The notes beneath the pieces are model-generated. The model had not been told where the DNA came from. It did not search any database and saw only the letters and a program-made list of their open reading frames with translations. Shown here one piece after another: positions 1 through 12,200 of a stretch of DNA of 64,000 bases. This stretch comes from Hymenopus coronatus. Lineage: Eukaryota > Arthropoda > Insecta > Mantodea > Hymenopodidae. A program made the translations under genes and the position numbers. Location: contig CM060886.1 of NCBI GenBank assembly GCA_030762935.1, positions 30,110,509 to 30,174,508 of the forward strand. The letters are read 5' to 3'. The stretch's first letter is position 1, and every line of letters begins with the position of its first letter.

Positions 1-683
1 GGTTGCTATGTCAATGAAGTTCCTTTGTTTATATGGATAGGAGTTAACAAGGTCCTGTATGAGAAAAGTATACATTTTTCATAGCAGAAATCAAAAATAA
101 GGAATATCTCAAAAACGAAGAACTTACGAAAAAAATGTATATAACATAAATTGTGTGTTTTAACATGCTCTACATCTTTTGTGTAGTAAGTTTTTGTCCA
201 TCTCATACGGTTTAGCAGTTATTCAAAATTCAGTAAAATTCATCCAGAATAAACTACTCTTCAGAGACTATTCCCAGAAAATTCAAGATATACATTTTAT
301 TTGTCAGGTAAATATATTTAATATACAAAATTTTAATCAAAATCGTTAGAGCCATTTTTGAGAAAATCAAAATTTTCAAAAAAAGTTCCATGTAAAGGGT
401 AGTTTCAGGTGGGGGGATTTTTCTCAAAATCTTCGTGTCGCATCCCTGGAACATACTAAACTTAAATAACAAGTTTGGTATTTTACCGACTTTTCATTTT
501 TGAGTTATCGTGTTCACAGACACACGGACACACACATACACGGACCTTTTTGTGAAAATGCTTTTTTTGGATATTGTGGACCCTAAAACATATATTTCCC
601 GTGAAATCTCGGTATCAAATTTTTGGGTGGAGTGCAATACCTTCTCTATACACTATGTACATAGTGCGTATAGAGAAAGTAAA
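1..683 (+). repeat. Interspersed repeat family R, copy A (cut by window edge)
   Basis: Non-coding repeat seen again at about 10.4, 24.5, 36.5, 47.7 and 59.4 kb, plus 3-prime pieces at 60.4-60.9 kb. Shared landmarks in order: a block beginning GGTTGCTATGT..GAAGTTCCTTTGTT, GAGAAAAGTATA, GTTTTAACATGCTCTACAT, CAGAAAATTCAAGATATACAT, CCATGTAAAGGG, a short CACACA stretch, and a terminal near-palindrome TTCTCTATACACTATGTACA followed by TAGTGCGTATAGAGAAAG. The left part is missing because the window starts inside the element. I do not recognise the family. No coding frame runs through it, and the short ORFs inside are incidental. Confidence 0.8.
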
Positions 684-689
684 AAAGAG

Positions 690-900
690 ATATAGTTTAA
701 ACTTGGTCCAAAACAAACAAGCTAATATTTCCTTGCACCAATCACATATTGTTAATACATAAAAAAAGTTGTTAATTTGCACATAAGCTGTTACTTCCCT
801 ACCCAAACCATTTAATATTAATGAAAATGTTTTTGATTTGTGTATAAACTATTATTTTCTTATCTTAATTGTTTAAAATTAGTATAAAAACAAAAATACA
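690..900 (+). repeat. Short block of the ~70-bp AT-rich minisatellite
   Basis: Two to three diverged units of the form TTGCACATAAGCTGTTACTTCCCTACCCAAACCATTTAATATTAAT. They resemble the units at 3155-3625 (TTTCCTTGCCCCAATCATTTAAT). The Tc1/mariner relic lies between the two blocks. Confidence 0.5.
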
Positions 901-1729
901 AAAAAATGCATTCCTTCCATGAAAAAAGTATCACATTCTTAAAGCAATAATTTAAAATGTAAAATCCAAAAATATTTGTTTCAATTAGGTATAAATGTAA
1001 AATAAATAATGTTGAATAATAAATACAACTGACAAATCTTTTCCTTTATTACTGTTCAAAATAAAAACTGCATTTACCTGAGTATAAGAATATTTTATTT
1101 TCCAAAATATTAATGTTTAACACTGGGAGCCGCCTTGCATTTACAATATGTTTTTTGAATACTATGTGGGGAAAAAGTAAGTTTCAAATTTCGCAGTACA
1201 GCAGTGGCAAAGCCTGAGGGAAGTGGTATACACTACTGCCAAGATTGCAACATTTACAGCATATATTGTGTACTTCATTTTACACCAAAATTTTGTTGTC
1301 AACAGGCCTATAAGCATTCTCATTGGAAAAAAAATTTCTCTCTGTGACTAAATTAGAATTAGAGGTCTTCCTTTCAAATCGGTAATTGCACATAATGTTG
1401 TTTTGGGAACCAATGGTCAAACAGAAAGAGAGAGGTTAGCTACACGCTTCCCTTCCTCCTGTTGCTCATATACTGGTACATTCCCCCCCCCCTGCCTCTC
1501 TAGCTGCCCTCAACATAAATTTATATGCAAAATTTTTTTGGGTAAAATGTTGTACAATACATTATATTAAGTAGGTTTTCTTAATAGAAAATTGCTTCCA
1601 TAATCATCATTACAGCTATGCTACAGCTTTTGCGTTGCTCGGAATGAGAGTTCAAAACGTAATCACAGATAATGGCTTTTATGAGCAAGCAACATGTTGC
1701 TATAGTGGAAGTATATTTTGAGTTCAAAT
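901..1729. other. No recognised feature
   Basis: AT-rich sequence with a short C-run near 1482-1492. I see no coding frame, RNA gene or repeat that I can identify. It may contain the 5-prime end of the transposon that follows. Confidence 0.5.
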
Positions 1730-2710
1730 CATATTAAAGATGTTTGGAGAGATAAAGAAGGATATTTCCCAATGATCCATTGCCAGGTACTGTGTAGTTT
1801 ATACACTTGTACACCGGTTTTGTGATACAGGTTTCATAGATAATAGACAAAAAGCGGAAGACCCAAGGTAGTCATAAAAGATTCTGTTCATGAGGTTGAG
1901 CATCAAATGATTGTAGCACTATGAAAATCAGTAGGACATTTGGCACAACAGATTAGATCATCAATTCCACCCACACATAAAGCACTCAAGCTAGCCAAAC
2001 TACACCGTATCATTCAAAGTTGTCCAGGAGCTGTAACTGCCTTATTTAGGGAAACGTCACCATTACTGCCTATGGTTCCATACTTTCACACACAACAATG
2101 TAGCCATTCTCAATATGACTCTTTTTTATGGATGAAGTCTGGTTCCACTTGAAGGCTACATTAACACCCAGAACACCAGGATTTGGGCAACCGAAAATCT
2201 GCATGTCTTTCATGATGTGCTGTTTCATTCCAAAAAAAAAAAAGGAACAAAAGAAATTGGTGTTTGGCATGCAATGTTGCAAAGAAGGATTGTTGGCCCC
2301 TTTTCACTGAGGAAACACTCAATGGTGTCGTGTGCAGGGATATTGTGCAGCAGTTCGTGGTTTTACTGCAAGAGGAAAAACATGAGTAGATTTTGGTTTC
2401 AACAAATTGGTGCCACTTGCCATACTGCAAACGAGTACATGGAGATTTTAAGGAAATTTTTTAGAAATCAAATAATCTTCAAAAATTTATTATCTCCATG
2501 TTCGCCTGATCTGACCCCTCCAGGTTTCTTTCTGTAGTGTTATTTAAGGCAAAGTGTTTACAATGGCAACCCATACTCCCTACAAGAACACAAAGATGCA
2601 GTTTCTAACTTTTGCTGAAATAATACCAGCAACATTAAAAGTAGTGTTCAGAACTTGTACCATTGTGTGGAATTGTGTTTACAAGAAAATGGAGGTCATT
2701 TCATTTTCAG
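1730..2710 (+). pseudogene. Tc1/mariner (IS630) superfamily transposase relic
   Basis: A DDE/D transposase of a non-autonomous, decayed DNA transposon. Read across frames, the pieces come in family order. First is an N-terminal helix-turn-helix part: FPNDPLPG near 1767, KSGRPKVV near 1852, HQMIVA near 1907, then HLAQQIRSS and THKALKLAKLH. Next is the first catalytic block DEVWFHL near 2130, then TRIWATENLHVFHD after a frameshift near 2160. Then come IGVWHAML, the second catalytic block QQIGATCHTANEYMEIL near 2400 (the usual Asp of QQDGA is replaced by Ile), and the third block SPDLTPPGFFL near 2500. It ends near LCLQENGGHF at about 2675. Several stops and frameshifts make it non-functional. 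Terminal inverted repeats were not resolved. Confidence 0.82.
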
Positions 2711-3154
2711 AAGTTGTTATGAAACATTGATATGAAAAGTGTTGTGGAACATATAGCCTTGTGTTTGTAAGAAAATAGTGATCATTTTCATCAGTTGCTA
2801 TAAACTGGAACACTGTAAAGGTAATGTGCTTAAAATGGTTTACTGACATGTCAGTGTGCTTATTGTTCTCAGAGTTTGAGAAATTCTTAAAAATGGGTTT
2901 CAAAATCAGTTTCATGTATGTAAACATATGTACAATAAATATGCATATTAATTCAGTTTCAGTGCAATAAAATTTGAGAAAAAACCGTAAACTTTGAGTG
3001 TGGGAACTTCAAGAACATCCTGTATATGGCCTTAATTTAAAGATTAAGTAAGTTTTCTTTTTATAAACACAATATGCTAAATTCCAAAATTAAATTCAGA
3101 AAAATAGTAGTCATCTTGCATTTGAGGTTGTCTTGTATTCAGATACATATAGTA
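2711..3154. other. No recognised feature; 3-prime flank of the transposon
   Basis: Non-coding. The stretch around 2990-3025 (GTGGGAACTTCAAGAACATC) may belong to the 3-prime end of the preceding DNA transposon, but I could not pair it with a 5-prime end. The minus-strand ORF here reads through transposon DNA antisense and is not supported. Confidence 0.4.
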
Positions 3155-3625
3155 CATGAAAAAGCATTCAATTTACATACAAACTTTAATTTCCTTGCCC
3201 CAATCATTTAATATTAATAACCGAAAAGCATGCAATTTGTATACAAGGAGTTATTTCCTTGCCTAATATTGTAACATTAATAACTGAGAAAGTACTCAAT
3301 TTATGATAAACTATCATATCCTTGGCCCAATCGTTTATCAATAAATGATAAGCTATTCCATTCGCATATGAACTGCGTATCCATGCCCAGTTGTTTATTA
3401 TGAGTAATTACAAATTATTTCATTCACATATAAACTGGCTAATCCTTTATTATTAATAAATGGAATAGTATCCAAACCATGTATAAACTGTTGTACCGTT
3501 GGGTCAATTGTTTATTATTGATAAATGAAAAAGATAGACATTGTTTCCTTGTCCCAATCATTTAATGTTAATAAATGAAAAAGTTTTCAACTCGGGTTGT
3601 TCCAATTATTTAAAATTAACAGTTA
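3155..3625 (+). repeat. Diverged tandem minisatellite, period about 65-70 bp
   Basis: About seven degenerate units in direct order. Each resembles GAAAAAGCATTCAATTTACA followed by TACAAACTTTAATTTCCTTG and CCCCAATCATTTAATATTAA. Unit length and sequence drift, so this is an old array. There are no conserved spacers or repeats of CRISPR type. A short block of the same units lies at 690-900, on the other side of the Tc1/mariner relic. Confidence 0.7.
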
Positions 3626-6020
3626 AATAAAATGCAAAAAATTCAATGAAAAAGGAATTTAACAAAATTAAGATCCTAATTAAGAAGACCAAAGGACAAG
3701 TCATGAACTTTGATGTTCCAAATGACAAACTTTTATTCAAAATTGTTCCAAATGTCAAGCTTTAATTCAAAATGGTCTCAATCTATGCCACCCGGTGATA
3801 CACCACCAGCCAAGCCTTTACCATTACTGGATACTCCAGCCAATCAACAGCAGTTGATAATGTAGGCAAAAACCTACAAAAACATGTTTCTGCATTTATT
3901 GTATGGTGAGTGAAAACCGTGATTGTTCAGTTGACTCCATCTCCACAAAATTTAATTAAAATGTATTGTTTCATTTAGGAACAATTGTACAATAAATAAA
4001 TGTTTCATATTAAATGTGACAAATCGTCAGTTGTGATAAACAATGACAATAAGTCCCATTTCTGCGAATTGCAGCAGTTGCAAGTTTTGCTGTTTCTTTT
4101 TCCCCACTACTTTGACTTTTATGATCATGACTCAGTAAGCAATGTGTTGAAACAGTGGTAGTGGGAGCAATGATGTTAATTGTTTCACAAAAACACACCA
4201 GCAGTGGGGTAGCAGAGGAAAGGCTGAAAATGGCAGAATGACCCATAAAGGTAAGAGACTCACAATCTATACGATTCATAAGCTCACACAGTTTTGACCT
4301 TGCCATGAAATGCAAATTCAATACCATAGTTTAACACAGTTTTTCACATCTTAATTCTTACAACTAATGAGTATAATAATGGATTAAGGAGTATAGAAAC
4401 CCATCATCAAAGCATGATGGTTTTCCTGAAGATGGCAAATTATTCAAATAAATGTGACCACCTTTAAATTAGAGAACCATTTCTTGCACTGCTTCCTCCA
4501 ATGGTGTTCTTCCTGTAGATAGCACAAATCTTTTGAGCTGCCTTTAGCCCATTTTTCAACTCAAAATATGTGAGCTGTTTGTATGTTTATACCTGATACT
4601 CCATTTTTTTAGCTAAAAAACAGCACTATCTTTTTCAAATCTGAAATACTCAGGCATAACACTCCAAATAAACATTTACAGATAACAAATAACCTAATAA
4701 TCTAGTGTTGTAATGAATAAAAATGTTTTGAACTTATTCATTAACTTAATAATGAACACACACATTTAATTAAGCAAAATTCAGTTAGGGTAACCCAGAA
4801 ACAATGAAAACTTTACATATTTGATTTGTGTGCATTTTGCTTTCAGCAGAAGTTAATTACATATTAAGTAATAAGCAGTAGCATTAATGCCGCTCTTTAT
4901 TCTGTTTGATTTACTTTATTACAGTTTCTTCTAGTTTTGTATTTTTTAAGTAATTTTATGCACATTAATGCCTTGTAAAATGTTTGTAAAAAATACATTT
5001 TGTCATAATGTTACTTTAAATATTATTCTAATTGAAAATCTGCTGACCTCTTCTAATGTATACAGTAATTTTCTTCTATGATTGCGATAATGTATCTGTG
5101 AAATTTGGAAAATTCACAATTATTATAAATAGTAATAGTGATATTTTGGATATGTATCAAAATTCTAGCTTGAATGGTTATTCAAATATTAATTTTGTAT
5201 TGTATAAATTCATTTCTCTAATAAAATGAACCATGCGTTGCACTTTTAAAAATATTCATATTAAGTTCATCAATAAATAAGTTTACAAACATATCTATCA
5301 CATAAATTTTTATAGTAAACCCAATTATTGTAGAAAAATTAGTTTTATTACCACCAAAACTCTCTCTTAATTTTTCAAAATGTACTAATATCTCAAATTG
5401 GAGCATTATTTCAAAAAACATATGACTATTTTCTTTAACATACTTCTTTAGAGGCAATATAACATTTTTGAAACAAATTACATTGTGAGGAATATTTTGA
5501 GTACAGAAAAGTGTTGGAAAAAAGTTTGTGAGAAAACAAGGTTTAAATTTGGGTATGCCTATTAATAAGCATGTGCCTGCCCATTTATAGCCTCAGTTAA
5601 TTGGAAAGTTCACCACGGGGGAAAAACAATATATTTCTTTAAGTTTAGAATTCATGTTATTTTATCATGAAAAAATAATAATTTTTGTTCAAATTTCACA
5701 GGTAACATCACCTTCTCTGATCATGCATTCAAAACTAATTTAGCTGATCTAGTTTCAACATAGGGCAGTGGATTCTGTCCTGCTGGTAAAATGTGAGAAG
5801 CAGCATTGCCAACACAAGTTTCACATTAATATAATTTTCTTTGTACTAGTGCATTCTAGAGAGAGAACATTTTGTAAGTAAATTTTTCATTACAAAAATG
5901 GTACAATAGTTAACACATGCCATCTCATTGTTTTTTCATTTTTAAATGTAACTTATGCAGACATATAAAAATACAGATTGGCCATCACATCATTAAATCA
6001 TGAGAAGATTTAATATGGAT
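3626..6020. other. Intronic or flanking sequence, nothing recognised
   Basis: Expected to be intron 6 of Vps50, which is read leftward. I looked for the next Vps50 exon, which should follow the LCE at the end of exon 6, and found none. A 105-codon minus-strand ORF at 4010-4327 has no recognisable domain and no splice context that fits Vps50. The rest is AT-rich non-coding sequence. Confidence 0.45.
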
Positions 6021-6165
6021 ACAAGTATCTCACCATGGGAGCTCAAGTATTAAGAACATCAGCATGAAGAGCTGAAGATCCACGGTTTGAGTCCAAACTG
6101 TGGCATTGGATTTTTCAAATCTGATTCAGCTTTGCACCTTAGTGCCTAGACATAGTGAGTGTGAA
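6021..6165 (+). repeat. Diverged tRNA-derived SINE, family S3, copy 1
   Basis: The head resembles a tRNA: CACCATGGGAGCTCAAG near 6032 as the A-box region and GGTTTGAGTCCAAAC near 6084 as the B-box region. The body then reads TGTGGCATTGGATTTTTCAA. The minus strand of 12320-12434 shows the same order (CCATGGTAGCTCAGTGG, then GTCCAAACC, then ATGGCATTGAATTTTTCA), so the two are one family. It lies inside Vps50 intron 6, antisense to the gene. Confidence 0.5.
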
Positions 6166-6277
6166 AGAACAATTAAAAAAACACCACATTATTTTACATC
6201 AACTCTTGTTTACTTTGCATTGTTATCTGTGCTTTTCAGGTAAAATACTAAGAATATTATACTTTAAGGACACTTAC

Positions 6278-6484
6278 CTCACACAACTGTTTATATTGCT
6301 TCTTTTGCGTTGCACCATCTCCGACACACAATTCCACATAGCCCTGGACAACACTAAAAGCTGCATTATGTATAGCTGATGCAAAATGCATGTGAAGCTG
6401 ATCCATAGCAGTTTGAGTTTTACCCAGAAGGCGATAAGCTGCCTGTACTCGACTATAATGCTCAGCATCAAAATGATTGCATAC
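6278..6484 (-). CDS. Vps50: Vps50 (syndetin) coding exon 6
   Basis: A 69-codon exon, phase 0 at both ends, with acceptor AAATATGCAG before 6484 and donor GTAAGT after 6278. It encodes [18 protein letters not shown] followed by [16 protein letters not shown] and then [10 protein letters not shown], ending in YKQLCE. I recognise this as the most conserved part of the N-terminal half of Vps50/CCDC132. Vps50 replaces Vps54 in the EARP complex, with Vps51, Vps52 and Vps53, and tethers vesicles at recycling endosomes. It follows exon 5 after a 20.3-kb intron packed with transposons. The next exon lies left of the window or is too diverged to see, so intron 6 exceeds 6.2 kb. There are no stops or frameshifts. 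Confidence 0.96.
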
Positions 6485-7393
6485 CTGCATATTTAAAAAT
6501 AACCAATTATAATCACTACACATAAATTTTTAAGTTTATAAAAGCATAAATATTTGTGGTATATCATTTAACTCTATAAAGCAAACTATAGTGAGTGAGT
6601 GAAGCAGCAAATGTGTTCAGTTGTTCAGTAACAGTGGTAAAGCAATTGCTGATTCAACTACAGTTGATGTACATTTAGTATGTAAACATTGTAAAAATGT
6701 GGCCAATGAGATTAAGATATTTCATGTGAGGGTGCATTTCACTTCAATTGTGTTAGGTTAGATTGTGTTCTGTAGGTTCAGAATGGCCAACAGGTCTTGA
6801 ACATGGAACATGTCAAAGCATACAAAAATATACCTAATATAAAAATTTTAAAGTTTTTGCATTACAACTAATTATAAATATCTTAAACTTTCAATATCAC
6901 TTGGCTTTTACAGCCTATTTGACTATATGGTGCTTACATATACAATAAATAGTATCTAAATTTAATGTTAAGATCTACATTCTGAAGCATTAAATATGCA
7001 CATAGAAATTTAGTCAATATCTTTCTAAATTGTTAGTTATTACTCTCAAAACTACATATACAAAGTATACATTTAAAATTACAGTACTGAAATACATACA
7101 TACAAAAAATATTAATTTTATAGTCCATTTAATGTAACAGTTACTAAACATAAAAAAGCTTCACTTGACTTTTAGTCAGTGTTATATCACTTAGTGTTTA
7201 CATTCTTAGTTATGTGTACAGAATGTCAAAATTGCATAGGGACGTAGTGTCCCCTATGCCCAGTGGATGTACTGCAGCTAGCCTCCCGTGTATTGGTGGG
7301 AAATTCACAATACTGAATTTGGGAGGAAATGCCCAACTCCACCTAAAGATCTTAGACCAGCAGATCTTAATCTTGCAAAACAATTATAGCAAT
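6485..7393. other. Vps50 intron 5, 3-prime end; nothing recognised
   Basis: AT-rich intron sequence between exon 6 and the Jockey LINE. The part just left of 7394 may be the 5-prime UTR of that LINE (note TGGTGGGAAATTCACAATAC near 7294). No other feature is supported. Confidence 0.5.
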
Positions 7394-9110
7394 GGAAAAA
7401 ACGGAATTGGAAATTAGTATCCCAGGTGGTACCTCAGGTTAGTCTGACAAATCCACCCTCTTTGGAGCAAGTCCTGTAAATTCTGGGGAGGGGCAACTAT
7501 TACTTGGAAAGAATCCATTTAAAAGAAGCTCCTTGTTAACTAGATCTCCACCAAAGTTGCAGATGAAAAATAGTGACATTCTTGAGGAAGTGAAGTACAT
7601 GCTCTATGAAGTGAGTTAAAAATGAAATAACAGAACTCAAAGAAGAAAATGTAAAGCTTAAAAGAGCTTATGTCAATGTCAGAGATGAACTGAGCAAGGC
7701 AAATAAGACTATTGTTGAAAAAGAGGAATATCATACAGATGAAGGGGAATTAGTTAGAAAAGCAGATTGGATCCTTAAAAAGAATAGGCCAAATAAAAAA
7801 AGGAAAGCAGAATCTTCACAGATAGTGGATTTGTTGATGAGGGGTGAATTAAGTAAAATTAAACAAAGGCCTTTCCTCCTAAAAAATAGAATTTTCGCCC
7901 CAAAACTCAAACTTTTAAAAACAAATCAAAACATTGGTTCCATTAACAATACTTTTAGTATATTTTTTATACTCATAGATTCCAAAGATAATAGAAAGCC
8001 AAAGATAACTTCAAAACCAAAGATAATAGAATAAAAAGAAATGAATACAATGAATCTTAAAGAGAATCAGCCACCACCAATCAATGTATTTGGATAAATA
8101 ATTATAATAAGCTGCAGTTACTGATAAATTCAATCACCGATAAAGAATATAGGGCATTTACTTGAACAACAATGTGTTCAAAATCAATGTTCCAGACGCT
8201 GAAACTTACAGAGCGCTGGCACAAAAACTAAAGACTGAAAATATACAATGGTACGCACATGAAAACATGAAAGGCCAATTGGTGTTATTGCATGGAGAAT
8301 TGGGGAATTCATGCATCAAGTAATGGAGGAGTAATCAAGCAAGACTTGATGAAGAGAGGATATAAAATTCTTGTCATGTTAATATACTCACAATTGAGAA
8401 AAAGTTAAATGAAAAAGATGAGCAAATTGTTGTCAAAAGTGGACTTCCACTGTTCATATTAACATTTGAGAACACAGAAAGTATAAAAAGAATATATGAA
8501 ATCACAGCTATTCTTAAGATAGTGGTCAAAATAGAGCTGCTGAAGAAAAAATCCAAATTGATCCCATTATGCAAAAAGTGTCAGGGGTTTAATCACGCTC
8601 AAGCTATTAGCAGAAAGAAGCATACTGTGTAAAATGTGCTGGTAAACATCTCACTAGAGACTGCAAAGTAACTAGACAAATTGTTCTGAAATGTATTAAC
8701 TGTAAGGAAGCTCACCCAGCAAATAATAGAGAATGTGAGATTGATAAGGAGCTTCAAAAAAGACGAAATAAGGTTATACACAGAACAAAATGACACAGCT
8801 GAAGTCCAAAATTATTACAATAAAGGAAAACTGAAGACGTTCAAAGTAAACCAAGTATTTCTGGACAAAGAGAAAAAAAGTATGCACAAGTAATGCAAAC
8901 ACAGAAAAGCAAAAATGAAAGTACAACTACTGAAACATCTGGTCTGATCCTTAGTAGATTAAATGAACAAAATGAAACAAATAAAATGCTAATTAATAGA
9001 TTGGAAAAACTAGAGAAAAAGTTGAAAAACAATAAAGTAAGCAAGAAAAAATTATTGACTGATGTTTGGAGGAATTTAGTAACAGTGACGGTCAAATCAT
9101 GTATGTATTA
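7394..9110 (+). pseudogene. Jockey-like LINE ORF1 (gag-like) relic
   Basis: ORF1 nucleic-acid-binding protein of a Jockey-type non-LTR retrotransposon. The reading starts near the Met at 7394 (MEKTELEISIPGG) and runs through several stops and frameshifts. Charged, coiled-coil-like stretches come first. Tandem CCHC zinc knuckles follow at about 8570-8740: CKKCQGFNH, then KCAGKHLTRDCK, then CINCKEAHPANNRECE. A lysine- and glutamate-rich tail follows at 8890-9060. The zinc-knuckle set followed by an APE endonuclease ORF is the Jockey/I order. The element is antisense to Vps50 within intron 5. A fragment similar to 7840-7885 occurs at about 30495-30545. Confidence 0.78.
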
Positions 9111-9210
9111 ATTTGTTGAATTGGCTTTTTAACACTACATCACATTATTATTGTTATAATAACAATGTAAGTGACGTAGTGTTAAAAAACCAACTCAACA
9201 AATTAATACA
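9104..9210. repeat. 107-bp near-perfect palindrome between LINE ORF1 and ORF2
   Basis: Two arms of about 50 bp face each other around 9157. The left arm starts TGTATTAATTTGTTGAATTG, and the right arm ends TCAACAAATTAATACA. Roughly seven mismatches separate the arms by eye. The left arm plus about 45 bp upstream (GATGTTTGGAGGAATTTAGT) recurs at 28075-28165 next to a Penelope-like fragment. This suggests an inverted element end rather than a LINE sequence. Confidence 0.8.
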
Positions 9211-9224
9211 CATATAAAGAAAAA

Positions 9225-12200
9225 ATGAATTACTGCTTTAGGATTGCAACATGGAATGCTAATGGGCTTTTGCAAAAGTTGCATGAATTAATTGTATTGG
9301 AGGTACTCCTACCGCATGAAAAAATTGACATTTGTCTAATATCTGAAACTCATTTTACTAAACAATCATATATCAAAATATGGGGATTTAAAGTGTATCA
9401 TATAATTCATCCTTCTAACACAGCTAGAGGAGGTACGGCAGTGATAAATTAAAGAGTCAAACAAACACACTGAAGATTTACAAATAGCAACTGAATCTAT
9501 GTAAGCAACTACTGTTAGTGTGCAAACTATATACTCAAAATTTAATATCACAGTGGTATACTGCCCCTCGTTCCCACGATACAGGTATTTTATTTGTTTA
9601 CCTTTTATTATAAAAATAATACCTATTTTAGAAAGTATTTTAGGATTATGATTAGGAAGTGTAATATTTAAATATAATTTGAATTTTTACTTTAATATAT
9701 TTAAGTATTATGGATTCATTATTTTTTTGCTGCAAGAAGATATTTATTTAGATATGTTTAAATCACTCAGTAATACATTTATTATAGAAGGAGATTTGAA
9801 GGCCAAACACACTTATTGGGGATCAAGACTGACTACCCCTAAAGGGAAAATACTATACGAAGCAGGAATGAAAGTAAAGGGTAATTTTTACTCTACTGGT
9901 TCCCTAACTTACTGGTCTTTCTGATCAAAATCAGGTGCCAGATATCAGTGACTTCTGTGCTATTAAGGGTCTATCAAATATATGATACAAGTAGATCACT
10001 GCGATGGTGTTTCATCTAATCATACACCTTTAACATTGACTATCAATGATAAGGTGATACAAAAGGAAGGACCACCTAAACTAACTAGTCCAAAAACAAA
10101 TTGGAAAGGATTCAGAGATAAGCTTGAGAGTCTCATTGATCTTTGAAAGGCACTCAGAAGCCCGAACAGATAGAACAAGAAGTTGATCAATTGACTACTA
10201 GCATTCAGCTTGGATGAACACACCAGTCAAATCTAATATCTATGGTAAAATTAATATAACTTATCCTCTTAAAGTACGAGAGTTAATTAACGAAAAAGGA
10301 AAGGCCTGCAAAAAATGGCAAAAAATTATCCCTTAGATAAAATAGTAGTTAGCAATAAATTTAAAACAATGTTAAAAGAAATAACAAAATCTGATGTGTT
10401 CTATTCATGTGGCTTTATCTACATCTCTGCAACAAATTATTGTTAAAAAGCTTATGCTTCTTTTTACTTAATGCTAATCGAGAAAAAATTTGCTGAAATA
10501 GTCTTATTACTTGCTTCCATGCAAGTAGAAGGGAAATAAAGGAGTAGCATAGGCTAAAGTATTAAGTCAAAAGCTGGTTGCTATGTGACTGAAGTTCCTT
10601 TATTTCTAAGGACAGGAGTTAATAAATTCCCGTATGAGAAAAGTATCCCAAAAAGCAATCCAATCTAGGAAAAAAGTGTATATATAACATGAATTGCGTG
10701 TTTTAACAAGCTCTACATTTCCTGTTAAGTAAATTTTTCTCTATCTCTTATGGTTTGCCAGTCATACAAAATTCTGTAAAATTCATCCAGTATAAAGATG
10801 TCTTCAGAGGCTATTCCCAGAAAATTCAAGATATACATTTTGTTTGACAGGTAAATATCTTTAATATACAATATTTTAGTCAAAATCGTTGTAGCCATTT
10901 TTGAAAAATTAAAAATTTTGAAAATTTTTCCATGTAAAGGGCGATTGGGGGTGGGAGATTTTCTTGAAAATCTTTGTGTCGCATCTTTGGAAGATACTGA
11001 ACTTAAATACCAAGTTTGGTATTTAACAGGCTTTTCATTTTTGAGCTGCCCAACCACCGACCCCACCCCCACAAATGGACCTTTTTCCAAAAATGCCTTT
11101 TTTGGATTCAGGGGAACCCAAAACATGTATTTCCGGTGAAATCTCAGTATCAAACTTTTGGGTGCATTACAACACCTTCTCTATACACCACGTACATGGT
11201 ACATGTAGGGAAAGTAAAAATGAAACTAAGCAATTATTTCCAAGAGTTGACTGCAGATAAAGATATTGATTATTCACTTTGCAAAGCTAAGAAGGGTTTT
11301 AAAAGGCCAATAACATAAGTACCACCCATTAGAAAAGATAATAGTGATTGGGCAAGAGGTGATAAAGAAAAAGCAGATATTTTTGCTGAGTATAGGAAAT
11401 TTTTATGCCATTTTCCAGACAAACAGCTGATGAGAAAATTGTAATAAACTGCTTGACCAATATTATAGAAATTAAATTAAGAACTCTGAAGGAGCTTAAA
11501 CAAAAAATTAAAAACATTAATTTAAAAAATGCCCCTGAATATGACCTAATTACAGGGCAGGTGCTTAAAAAGTTATCTAATAAAGCACTAGTGAAACTCC
11601 TACCTATTATGAATGCGATTATTAGACTGAAATATGTGCCAAGACAGTGGAAAGTGGCCGAAGTTATTATGATTCCAAAGCCAGGGAAAGATCCTAATGA
11701 TAAAAATTCTTATAGATCTATATCTCTTTTACCACATTTATCCAAAGTATTTGAAAGATTGTTGCTTAATCGCTTGAAACTATATTGAAACATAGAAACC
11801 TGATTCCAGACCACCAATTTGGTTTTAGGAGCAAACATTCAACCACGATCAGGTTCATAGAATAACTTGAATAATAGAAGAATCATTAGAAGAAAAGAAA
11901 ATATGCTGCAATATCTTTCTTGGTGTGACCCAGACCTCCGAAAAGGTATGGCATGCTGGCTTAAATTACAAGTTGCAATGCTACTTACCAAAGCAACACT
12001 CTGAAATATTACAGTTCTATCTCTCAGATAGGTTATTTTGGGTCAAACATGGAACGGAATATTCAGACTTCAAGGAAACATGTGCCGAGCACCATAAGGA
12101 AGAGTCCTAAGACCAAGTTGTATCTGTTGTATATAAATGCTATACCACAAAATCAGGAAACAACAATAGCCACTTTTGCTGATGATGCTGCCATTATAGC

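Noticed and set aside
3155..3625. CRISPR-like array
   Set aside because: Units are contiguous and drift in sequence and length, with no distinct spacers. The genome is eukaryotic.
4010..4327. 105-codon minus-strand ORF
   Set aside because: No recognisable domain, no match to the Vps50 segment expected after exon 6, and no convincing splice boundaries. Length alone does not support a gene in this sequence.
1..6277. Vps50 exon 7
   Set aside because: I expected a peptide continuing after YKQLCE toward a PCL..LCKALW-type block and found none on the minus strand, so it probably lies outside the window.
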